Shown here: piece by piece, positions 55,442 to 64,000 of the stretch | Layout: each line of letters opens with the position of its first letter | How positions within the stretch are numbered: position 1 is the stretch's first letter | DNA from: Gliomastix tumulicola | Lineage: Eukaryota > Ascomycota > Sordariomycetes > Hypocreales > Bionectriaceae | Direction of reading: 5' to 3' | DNA length: 64,000 bases | Assembly: GCA_001599755.1 (NCBI GenBank) | Contig: BCHX01000005.1 | Location: 2,104,409-2,168,408, forward strand | Translations under genes and position numbers: made by a program | The notes under the pieces: generated by a model | The model's database searches: none | Told to the model about the DNA's origin: nothing | Seen by the model: the letters and a program-made list of their open reading frames with translations, nothing else

Positions 55442-57670
55442 ATGGCGCCAAAACCCAAGTCTGATATCCCCATGATTCTTCCCAAAGGGATCGTCGTCAA
55501 TACACCTACTGTTTACGACGACGTAGCCCGTCTTTCCACCGTTCCCACAGAAAAGGCATGGGAATACTGGCGAAGTGAGTCTCCTATTCACCAACATTCG
55601 GCAATCAACCACTTGCGGCATTCACAGTGAAAGCTGACATCTCCCCAGTCTACACCACTACACATAGGAGGCTAGAGGACCCGACCGCTCGCCGCTTGGA
55701 GAACTTCTGGTGGCATGTCATTGGCAGTGACCGGCGCCATCTCAGCGGCGGTGCGTTGGCCAAGATTTATGAGCACATCTCTGCAGGCCCGACATTCGTG
55801 CCCCTTCGAGGGCCTCCCAACCGGTGGGAGGGACCAATCGTATGTTGAGAGAGAGAGGATTCCTCTGACTGTTGGCGACTTGTCCTAACTTTGATAGGAT
55901 CCCACGAGGGCACTGAGAATACTCGCGCAGTTTGACGAGCAGCTTACCCCGAAGAACAGTGTGACTATGAGCACACCAAACATGCGGGTGAAGGAAATAC
56001 CGTCGAGTGCACTGCGACCGCCGCCCGCCCATCCGATCTTGAAGAAGCCTAGCGGGCCTCAGTCAACAGGACCCCGGCCGACCGCGCGCTTCGTCTCGCC
56101 ACATGTTTCCGAAGACGAGGCAGAGAATCAGGACGATATTCCCTCCTCAGGGAGCACCATTACGCCCGGGCTCGAGATGCGGGCGGCCACCATCAAATCG
56201 CCTCCCAAGAAGAAGTCTTCTGGTGCCGGAAGGAAGTTTGTCGCTTCGGCAGGGAAACGCCGGCCGGTCATGGCCAGGAGAACGAGCTCCCAGTCTACCG
56301 TGGTGGGGTCTGCCGATACAGTTTCGACAAGGGAGGGAGCAGCATCATCCGCTCAGAGTCCTCGAATGCGTCCCCGGGTCGCATCACCCGTCAAAGATCC
56401 TTTGCCGACGCTCCACGATGTCTTGCCAGAACCTACAGAGCCAGAGCCAGAGCCAAAACCAGACGGAACTCCTCCAAGACCAAGCGAGAAAGCCTTGGGC
56501 AAACGGCCTGCTGTCCCTTACACCTTACCCAGAAACCCCCGGCCAACCGCTACTCAGAATCCTAGATCAGGCGAGAAGCGGGCTCAGTCGCCAACGAAAC
56601 TGAATGCAGCACCCATTGAACGACCTCTCAATGAACCGCCATTTTCGCACGGAATCCAGACTGCTTCGAAATCGACCGCCTCTGACCAGCTCTCTCCGAA
56701 ATCTTCTCCGAAGGCTCTATCCCCATCCGAGAAGCCAAATACATTACCCAACAAGTCCAATCCAACGCCCGTTGAGCAACTTTCTCAGAAGCCTCTCTCG
56801 CCCACCAAGACACCGAATGTCTCTGAACCGGCACCCGTTGAGATACAACAGAAGCCTCGGGCCTTGTCCGATAATCAAGCCACGCTATCCACGAAGCCCG
56901 GACCAACAGCTGTCGAACCACGCTTTCAGAACCCCCTATCCTGGCATGATGACCGCACCATCTTGCCGAGAAGAGGTGTCCAGCAGCTGTCCCAGCCGCG
57001 TCGACCCCTTCTGACTTTGCCTGACACAGTGCCGGCAACATTCGAGCCTCTTCCGATTCCACGACGTCCCTCCGAACCCCCTCCGATTCCCCGACGTCCA
57101 TCCAAACTCTTGTCCTCGTACGAGGACTTGGGTGCTTTGTCTAAGATGTCCTCCCCACCACCACCACCACCACCAAACCCCCGGCCTGCCCCGCTAGTCC
57201 AACAACAATCTATGGTGGACTTCCCCAGCCCTCCTCATCAGGTGGACGAGGGAACAACAAAGCAGGCAAAGTCCGACACCAGTGATCCTGTCTCTGATAC
57301 CAGCACTGCAGTCGGCTCAGCGCGCATGGTGCCAATCAGATCCCACAGTGGTCTTGTCCGTTACAATAGGGGGTTCAGCCAGGGGCTGTCCACTAACGCC
57401 ACGGCTCTGACCACAACCGTCGAGGTTCAAGGGACCATCATCGACCAGTCTGGAAACACCAGCCCTCTTCCCATCAACGGTCAAGGCGCCGTGAAGCGCT
57501 TCGACGGCGACATGCCCACGTCTCCAACCTCCATCTTGGATTCGCACCTGATTCCAACCCCGCCCAGCAACGCTCCTCCTGTCCCGCTAGGTCGCACGCG
57601 TAGCCAGCTCAACATCTTGCTGGACAGAGAGAACGAGAGGCTTGCGAGGAAAGGGTGGACACGAGGATAG
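55442..57670 (+). CDS. protein with nitrogen-regulator AreA-GATA-like domain (DUF1752-type)
   Basis: Exons 55442-55574, 55649-55839 and 55898-57670 (introns GTGAGT/CCCAG and GTATGT/GATAG, 74 and 58 bp, phases 1 and 0) encode 698 residues. The conserved domain is split over exons 1-2 (about residues 20-110): TVYDDVARLSTVPTEKAWEY, THRRLEDPTARRLENFWWH, GSDRRHLSGGALAKIYEHIS and PTFVPLRGPPNRWEG. This is the AreA-associated domain found in several fungal regulators, but no GATA zinc finger is present. The rest is disordered, rich in P, S, T and K (KKPSGPQ, RRPSEPPPIPRRPS, PPPPPPPNPRP) and ends in a short conserved-looking LGRTRSQLNILLDRENERLA. A nitrogen-signalling role is only suggested by the domain. 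The gene is convergent with the 1,510-residue ORF. Confidence 0.8.
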
Positions 57671-58688
57671 GGATTTCGTGCCATCTCGGACCTTTGGGGG
57701 CGTTAGTTCTCGTCATTCATGAGTTGACCTCTTGACGTTTGTGCGGCCTGCCTCCCGGTCGTCGCTGTACCAATTTTTCTTTTCCTACTGTTATTTTGTC
57801 AAGCAAGGCGCATTGACCTTGCTGTTGTATAAGCCCGATGGACATGTCTTTATGATGACTTCTGCCTATGCATTTATGTATAGTAGAGATTTGGGCCGGT
57901 TTGTTTTGTTTGTTCTGTTTTAGCCTTTCCTGTTGAGCGTTAATGAGCGTTCGAGTTATGAGCGTACGACATAGGCTTTTAGGCCTTCTTCTAGTGTAAT
58001 CAAGCGAATCGAACGTGATTCAGAACCAAATGGCACCTCTGTGATAGTGATTGTGGACATGGGACTAATGTAGTGTTGTATGCCTGAGAGCGTAAAGTCT
58101 CATTATTCTAGACCAATATGTATGTATGGTGATGCTGCTCAAAGAATTACTCCTTACTTCAAGCCACTTTGACTCCCGCCTATTACTCCTAGTCCTTCCG
58201 ATGTCTGACGTCGCTTTCGCTATCCATTAAGCGTCCCCCCCCGAGTCGCCTCGTTTTCGCATCTTCCGCAAAGTAGGCTAGCTAATAATAATGGTTTGCT
58301 GTGGTATTGTCACAAGAAAAAAAAATAAAACGATAAAAGAAACCATTGGGTGGGCATCAACCCCCCATTGTTATCCTCCACTCCAAAAAGAAAACCCTTT
58401 TGTTCGACTCCATGATAGGAGGATCATTGAAATATCCAAAATATAAAAAAATATACAAAACTCCTGCGCGTGTGTGGCGCTTGAAACCAGACTGATTAGG
58501 CAAAGGGGAAAAGGTAACAATGAAGGACATGATATTTCGATACAAAGCGTGATGGCCGTTGGGGAGAGGGGAGCGGATAGTGAGGTTCCGCGTGTGTGTA
58601 AGGATGTGAATGAATAGTGTTGATAGTGGTATTGTAGTCTAGAGAAAAATGAAGAGTTGGGAAGGTGTCATTGGGGAACGAAACAACC
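57671..58688. other. convergent 3' intergenic region
   Basis: A/T-rich 3' UTR-like sequence between two genes that end toward each other, with A-rich tracts near 58314-58330 and 58441-58455. Confidence 0.5.
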
Positions 58689-61600
58689 CTAATCGTTGAG
58701 TCCGAAGATCTTCCTAAGCGTGCCGAATTTCTTCTTCTTAAGCGTGGCGTCGGGCGGCACGTCCGTCACCTGGGATCTCTCAGGCGGCAGGTCTGCAATC
58801 TGGCTTTGTGGGAGGGCAGGAACGGGAGGAACCTGCTGGGCAGACAGGCTGCGACGCTTGAGAAAGCCTCGAGGAGCGGTGGCATTGGGTCCGCCAGAGG
58901 ACGTTGCCGGACGCTGGGGCTCAACGCTAGGCGACGGCAGCTCTGGCACGGCATGGCTGTTATCGCCTGCCTCGTCTGGAAGAGGCCAGCTAGGCCCGCG
59001 CTTCTGCAGACGAGGGTGGCCGCTGCTATTGCTACGGATGACGGCAAGCTCGTCCGTGCTGCGCTCTAGTCTCGTGTCGCGGCGGGCTACACTCTCGCCG
59101 ACGTCGCGGGAGATCTTGCCTCCAGAGTCCTTCTTGCGTCGGAGAATCGACGACATAAAGCTTCCACGGCGCTGATGCGTGGGCCTCTCGCCGACGCCCT
59201 GGGTGCTCAGCACAGCCGGCGAGCCTGAGTTCAAAGAACCCCGACCAGATCGGCTCCTCTGGAGGACCGGGCGGGCATGGCCGTTGGTGGCTGCGTCCGG
59301 TCTTACTTGCGAGAGGTCGTCGTCGCTATCAGGGAGGTCAGGGGAGTCCGACCGAACTTGACGGCCGAGGCGGAGACTTCCTGCTGCTGCTGGGGCTGGG
59401 CCTTTAGACGATCGCATTGTCTTCGCGGCAAGGCCACCGTTCCTCGAAGGAGGGGGAAGGCCTTCGTCTTCGTCACTGGAGTCGGCAAAGCGCGTCGAGA
59501 AGAGCGTCGACCGACCGCCTTCTTCGTCACTCGAATCATCGAAACGGCTGCCACCCAGTCCCTTCTTGGCCTTCTTCCCTGATGAGCGTCCAAACGTCGA
59601 GAACCTGCTCTTGTCCTTGGAATCACTGGGCGCAGCACGTAGTGATGTTCGCATACGACCTCCACCCATGCCCATGGACAGCGCTGCAGCGGTTGCTGGG
59701 GCAGGCGTTGACCGGCGGAAGGGCGTTCCTGTAGGAGACAGAGAGCGAATGCTGAATCGTCCGCTTCCTGCCGCCGCGCGGGGCGACTCGGGCTCCTGCG
59801 ATTGGGTTCTCATCGTCCTCCTGAACCCAAAGCCTTCACCAGTGTTGCTTCGGGAGCGCTTGAAACTGCTCTCGCTCGAGTCGGAACCTCGTCTCCTCAG
59901 CGAAGGCTTCATGCCCGCGCTGGCCAGACCGCTGGACGAGACCGGCCGGCCGTCAGAAGAAAGTGCCCGTCTGGCAGTCTTGGGAGGCTCGCTCGCCGCG
60001 CCAACGTGATATGACGCGGGACGGGCAGCACCGGCATTGTGAGACGCAACGTTTGCGTCCCCTGCTGACCCATTAGAACGCAGCGTCTTCCGCATAGATC
60101 CGTTGCCTTGTTGCGTAGTCTCCAATCTAGGCGGCTGCTCAGCCCGCATGGACTTTCTAAATCCTTTGGCGGGAGCAGCCTGCGCTACGGGCGGTGACGA
60201 CTCCCTGGACTGGCTTTGGCTGCCGTCCGGAGTCCAACTCGATCCTGGTTGAATCTGATAAACTCGATCAGGGTTCGGCTCAGACTCCGTACTGGCGTTC
60301 CTCAGGACTGACGGCGGGCGGTCCACGGATCTCCTCTTCTTATTCTTCTTAGGCTTTGAAATGGCTTCTTGGTCCGCCTCCTCGCCCGCTTCTTCGATCG
60401 CTTCCTTCTCGAGCTGGCGGCGCTTCTCGACGGTGAGGCTTCGCCAGTACGTTTTGGCGTTCTCCCAGTCATCGGGGGTTTTCAGCGGCTCCTCGTGCAC
60501 GCCTGCCGACAGGCCAACGTTTCCTGCAGATGCTTGAGCCTTAGACTCGCTCACCGTCTTCTCGTAGAGACGGGAGACCTGAGACTTGGGCGGTGCCTCG
60601 AGGACAGCGTCCAGGGACATGAAGCCGTCCGCGCCCACGTCAGAAAGATCCTCATAAGCGTCACTGTAAATGCTGCTATGGTCCGACTCTTCCTCCTCAG
60701 CGATATCATCCATGACCATGTCGGCCTTCGTTGGGGAAGGTGGGACGACGGGCTCGGAGACAGTCGGTACTGATTCCGCAGGTTTAGTGACGATTTTAGT
60801 GCTCTCGTCACCAGAGCTAGCTGAATACCCTGAGTGATCAGTAGGGAACCCACCAGGGACGTCAAAATACTCCTTATCAGGAGATTCGGGTACCTGGCTA
60901 CGTGTGGGTGGTGTAGCCGTCTGGACGGAAATTGACGGAACGTGTCTGTCCTGGGACTTGGGCTCCTCGCTCGGCTTTGCAGCAGCTGCAACCAGAGCAT
61001 CGGAATCCTTCACGGTTGGAGGAAGGGCTTCGTTTTGAGGGCTCGAGATGATAACTTTGTCGTCCTGCTGGGTCTCGACGAACTCAGATCCGGCGTCCAT
61101 CTGGGGAGCTACATCCTGAGACGTCGCGTCCGTGGCAACACTGGCTGAAGACTGGACCGTCTGGCTTGACTGTTGTGTGTTGGCTTCGTCAAACTCATCC
61201 TCGCTGCTCTCGCTCATGCTGACGTAGCCACTCCCCTCAACTGACTGTACAATCGGTGGTAATGGTTCCCGCGTCTTAGAGATGTTGGCCTCGTTCCTAG
61301 TCGATGACTCCTGAGCCAAGATGGAACCAATAGCAGAGTCTGTCGATGTTCCAGGCGAAATAGAAGACTGTGCCGGAGGTGAGTAAGCCCGCTCAGAGGG
61401 TCGAACAAGAGGTCGCTCGTTGTCAGGCTCCTTCGACTTCTTCTCCCTCACACTCCCAAAGAGCGGCAGGGCTGGTCTCGGCGACATTGTCTCCTCCTCG
61501 TCGTACGAATTCGACTCCTTCTTGCTTCGGTTCATAAAGCTTCGCCACGGCTTGTGCTTCACCTGCGGGCTCAGCACAACTGGTGACTCGTTCTCCTGAG

Positions 61601-63221
61601 GCTCGGCGCTCTCGCCTAGCACGACATTGTAATCCTCGTTGAAGCTGACTCTAACAGCCTTCTTGCGTGCCTGGGCAGCGTCATGTGCAGAGAAGGGGCC
61701 AGATGCCTCCGAGCTGTCATCGGAGGGCGATGCTCCCCGTACACTGCTCGACTGCTTGAGTGCAGACTTGCGCGGCGAAAGAGATCGTGGCGGCGGTTCA
61801 TGCCTGACGAGCAACTGGTCAGTGGCCCCGGCAAAGTGCGCCCGTCCAGGCGATCGAGCAGGACTCTCAGAATGCACTCTTGTTCTCCTCACACTATCCT
61901 GCGGAGTGATATGCTCTGACTGAATATGCGAGGGCTCAGGAGAGGGAGACGGCTTCGGCTGCGAGGACCGCACGGGAACCGCATCAATGGCAGCATAGTT
62001 CGTCCTGGATATGCTCTCGTCAACCGCAGCGCCACCTTCCTCGTCTTCCTCCTCCGGCTCCTCCAGCACTGTAGATGGCTTTTTGTGAAGAACCGGGCCG
62101 CTGGGTGGATCAGGTGCGGCCGGCATCGCTGCCACTGGGGGATCTGGTACAATCGCTTTCGGCTCGGGCGTCGGGTCCGTGGCGAGGGGAGGCTCGCGCT
62201 CGGTATTGTAGATTGGAGGGTCCTCCGCCTCCTCCACATGCGGCTGCTGCTGAGGCTGGGGGGCTGCTTCCACGGCGGGTGGCGGTGTGTGTGTCACGGC
62301 TCGTGGTGCTTCGGACGCTTCGGGCTTCGGCTGTGATGGTGTTTGCGCGGCTTCCGTCTTTGGTGCAACTTGCTGCAACGTCTCTGTGGGAGCCACGATG
62401 GTTCTGTCAATAGTCCCCTTAGCCAGATGCGAGCCGCTCCTCGTTGGGTTCTGTTTCTTCTTCTTGACAGGCTTCTCGGAGGCAGATCTGACGCTCTGGT
62501 GTCGGTCCAGCAGATCCGCCTTTTCCACCTTTGGGACCATTCTTCTCGAATTGGCGTCATATACCATGACCACATCTGATGTTGAGGCGTTGGACGGGGA
62601 CGGGGATTCATGGCGCGCTCGAGGATACGAGAAGTTGATCGAGGGGCTGATGCTGCCCGGTCGCGGCTCGCTGACCGTCGTCGCAGCGTTCTGCAGCACC
62701 GAATCCGAAGTCCTGACATTGGCGCCGTCTCCAGCCCTGGCGGCGCCGAACCATGTGCCCTGTTGTCCATTCTTCAGCTTCTGGCTGGCCGTGGCGAAGG
62801 GCGTCGTCTGGATGTTCGTCGACTTCACGTACGCGCTCTGCGGCCGCTGCGCCTGATCCCTCGGGAGATTCGGCACCGGCGGCACATCGCGAGGCTGGGG
62901 CGCGGGACTCCGTCCGGGGGAGGGCGATCGGAAGGTGCGCTCCGTCATGGAGCTGGTGCTGGGCGACCTGCGCACATGAGGCCTGCCGCCGGAGCCGCGG
63001 TCCTGGCTCCTGGTGGACGTGACGGAGGCGCTTCTCCGGGCGACGCGCTTGGACGGGGCCTCGGCGACGTTCGTCGGCGTTATCGGGCGTGCCTTGAGGG
63101 CGGCGGCAGCGGCGGCGGACGAGAGGGTTGTCGAGGGGTCCCGCCGCATGAAGGCGGACGCGGCGGCGGTGGCAGCATTGGGGTTGGCCGTCTCCTTCGT
63201 CAGGGGCTGCGACAGAGCCAT
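58689..63221 (-). CDS. 1,510-aa largely disordered Ser/Pro-rich protein
   Basis: A single uninterrupted frame runs from ATG 63221 to 58689. It starts MALSQPLTKETANPNAATAA, with an Ala-rich helix-like stretch and a repeated Arg/Ser block (RRSASVTSTRS, RRSPSTSS) suited to basophilic kinases. The middle is acidic or Pro-rich with DSS/DEE clusters. A more ordered patch around residues 900-970 contains IYSDAYEDLSD and then TPDDWENAKTYWRSLTVEKRRQLEKEAIEE, cut here into its visible parts YSDAYEDL, DDWENAKTYW and VEKRRQLEKE. Basic RRG/SFKRSRS and DSSDEEGG repeats follow. The C-terminus KKKKFGTLRKIFGLND looks like a short conserved tail. No domain I know is present. The arrangement suggests a cytoskeletal or scaffold protein, which is inference. 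Confidence 0.85.
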   Translation of the reverse strand: MALSQPLTKETANPNAATAAASAFMRRDPSTTLSSAAAAAALKARPITPTNVAEAPSKRVARRSASVTSTRSQDRGSGGRPHVRRSPSTSSMTERTFRSPSPGRSPAPQPRDVPPVPNLPRDQAQRPQSAYVKSTNIQTTPFATASQKLKNGQQGTWFGAARAGDGANVRTSDSVLQNAATTVSEPRPGSISPSINFSYPRARHESPSPSNASTSDVVMVYDANSRRMVPKVEKADLLDRHQSVRSASEKPVKKKKQNPTRSGSHLAKGTIDRTIVAPTETLQQVAPKTEAAQTPSQPKPEASEAPRAVTHTPPPAVEAAPQPQQQPHVEEAEDPPIYNTEREPPLATDPTPEPKAIVPDPPVAAMPAAPDPPSGPVLHKKPSTVLEEPEEEDEEGGAAVDESISRTNYAAIDAVPVRSSQPKPSPSPEPSHIQSEHITPQDSVRRTRVHSESPARSPGRAHFAGATDQLLVRHEPPPRSLSPRKSALKQSSSVRGASPSDDSSEASGPFSAHDAAQARKKAVRVSFNEDYNVVLGESAEPQENESPVVLSPQVKHKPWRSFMNRSKKESNSYDEEETMSPRPALPLFGSVREKKSKEPDNERPLVRPSERAYSPPAQSSISPGTSTDSAIGSILAQESSTRNEANISKTREPLPPIVQSVEGSGYVSMSESSEDEFDEANTQQSSQTVQSSASVATDATSQDVAPQMDAGSEFVETQQDDKVIISSPQNEALPPTVKDSDALVAAAAKPSEEPKSQDRHVPSISVQTATPPTRSQVPESPDKEYFDVPGGFPTDHSGYSASSGDESTKIVTKPAESVPTVSEPVVPPSPTKADMVMDDIAEEEESDHSSIYSDAYEDLSDVGADGFMSLDAVLEAPPKSQVSRLYEKTVSESKAQASAGNVGLSAGVHEEPLKTPDDWENAKTYWRSLTVEKRRQLEKEAIEEAGEEADQEAISKPKKNKKRRSVDRPPSVLRNASTESEPNPDRVYQIQPGSSWTPDGSQSQSRESSPPVAQAAPAKGFRKSMRAEQPPRLETTQQGNGSMRKTLRSNGSAGDANVASHNAGAARPASYHVGAASEPPKTARRALSSDGRPVSSSGLASAGMKPSLRRRGSDSSESSFKRSRSNTGEGFGFRRTMRTQSQEPESPRAAAGSGRFSIRSLSPTGTPFRRSTPAPATAAALSMGMGGGRMRTSLRAAPSDSKDKSRFSTFGRSSGKKAKKGLGGSRFDDSSDEEGGRSTLFSTRFADSSDEDEGLPPPSRNGGLAAKTMRSSKGPAPAAAGSLRLGRQVRSDSPDLPDSDDDLSQVRPDAATNGHARPVLQRSRSGRGSLNSGSPAVLSTQGVGERPTHQRRGSFMSSILRRKKDSGGKISRDVGESVARRDTRLERSTDELAVIRSNSSGHPRLQKRGPSWPLPDEAGDNSHAVPELPSPSVEPQRPATSSGGPNATAPRGFLKRRSLSAQQVPPVPALPQSQIADLPPERSQVTDVPPDATLKKKKFGTLRKIFGLND

Positions 63222-64000
63222 GTCAGCGAATCAAGAAACGAAGCGAAAGCGACTGTCAACGATGGGATGATGGGGGAAGGATAAAAGATGGGATGGAAAC
63301 CCGATGTGGTGGCCGTTGACGACAACTCGAGGCATCCAGGTGCTAACCAAGCTAGAGAGGGGAGAGACGACGACGTCCAATCACAGGGCCTCCCACGAGA
63401 GACGCTCTTTGCGTCATCAGCCGCTCAGTCCAGAAGCCCCGTGATTTGACTTCAACCCCGTCTCTGCCCTTCTCCAGCGCTGGCTTCCCCTCGGTCCATC
63501 CAGCCAGCCACCACGCCTCGACGGATACCCGGAACAGGCGCAAAGTCTATCCCATAATCCAGGACGGACGAAGAGCAGGGCAGGCGAAACTCTAGCGGAG
63601 CTGGCACACATACCAGGACGGGAGCGCGGTGCCTCCGCGAGCTACCAAACATGATGGATGGGGTGGTGCTCGGCGAGCCGGCGGCGAGCTTTCTATCTGT
63701 GTCTGTACGGCGTGGCGTGGCGCTCCGGCCAGCAACTACCTGATCAACGCCAGGTTATGCATACATATGCAGGTGCAAGCTGTCGGGGCGAGAAAGTCAA
63801 ATCCGGATAGTAATGTCGTTTCGATCGATGCTGCTTGGGCCGTATTATCCTGCTCCGGAACAGGTGGTAAAGATGCTGAAGAAAGGGGGCTGCTGATTTG
63901 CGAAACGAAGAAATAGCAAAAGTCGATGGATGACGGAGGAGGTGCTCAGATGGGGAAAAAAAGGGAGCTGCAGCGACGCGGGAAAATCACCGCACGTCTT
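63222..64000. other. right flank, promoter of the 1,510-aa gene
   Basis: No gene supported up to the window edge. Confidence 0.4.

Overview
The window looks like nuclear DNA of a filamentous ascomycete, most likely a Sordariomycete. Genes are sparse and lie on both strands without operons. They carry short introns of about 55-116 bp with GTAAGT/GTATGT/GTGAGT-type donors, CTAAC/CTGAC-like branch points and (C/T)AG acceptors. Leaders and promoters are CT-rich. Several families are typical of Pezizomycotina: a HET-domain protein, a CFEM protein, an AreA-GATA-like-domain protein and a Ser/Thr-rich wall protein. No rRNA, tRNA, CRISPR array or intact transposon was recognised.

Left third (1-20 kb) is gene-poor and accessory in character. 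It holds a degenerate-loop protein kinase whose first exon is broken by an 8-G run (3.2-4.8 kb), a shattered GT25 glycosyltransferase relic (5.4-6.35 kb, minus), two related one-helix membrane mini-ORFs (7.6 and 9.5 kb, minus), a Q/E-rich protein with a Trp-rich repeat (10.4-12.4 kb, minus), an FHA-kinase fusion (13.3-15.2 kb) that needs a GC-AG intron, and a HET-domain protein (15.8-18.0 kb). After these comes a compact relic in which a piece of 4-hydroxyphenylpyruvate dioxygenase (HPPD) abuts a broken Tse2-like toxin-domain gene (18.2-18.8 kb, minus).

Middle (20-36 kb): a DEDD-type (Gfd2/YDR514C-like) nuclease reading frame without a visible ATG, an intact fumarylacetoacetase, a broken TTC36-like TPR gene divergent from it, a HAD-family hydrolase, a small CFEM-like secreted protein, a 1,438-residue Ser/Thr-rich secreted protein, a membrane protein with a lumenal/extracellular beta-type region, and an L-rhamnose mutarotase. 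Fumarylacetoacetase, the HPPD piece and the TTC36-like relic all relate to tyrosine catabolism, and only fumarylacetoacetase appears intact.

Right part (36-64 kb) holds conserved housekeeping genes separated by long intergenic regions: a transmembrane EGF-like protein; a divergent pair encoding methylcrotonoyl-CoA carboxylase beta subunit and isovaleryl-CoA dehydrogenase (consecutive area of mitochondrial leucine breakdown, sharing a ~0.5 kb promoter region); a D-arabinitol-dehydrogenase-like SDR; an AreA-GATA-like-domain protein; and a 1,510-residue disordered protein. Spans of 3.2, 3.0 and 4.7 kb precede three of these genes and contain no gene I can support, although they are rich in pyrimidine tracts.
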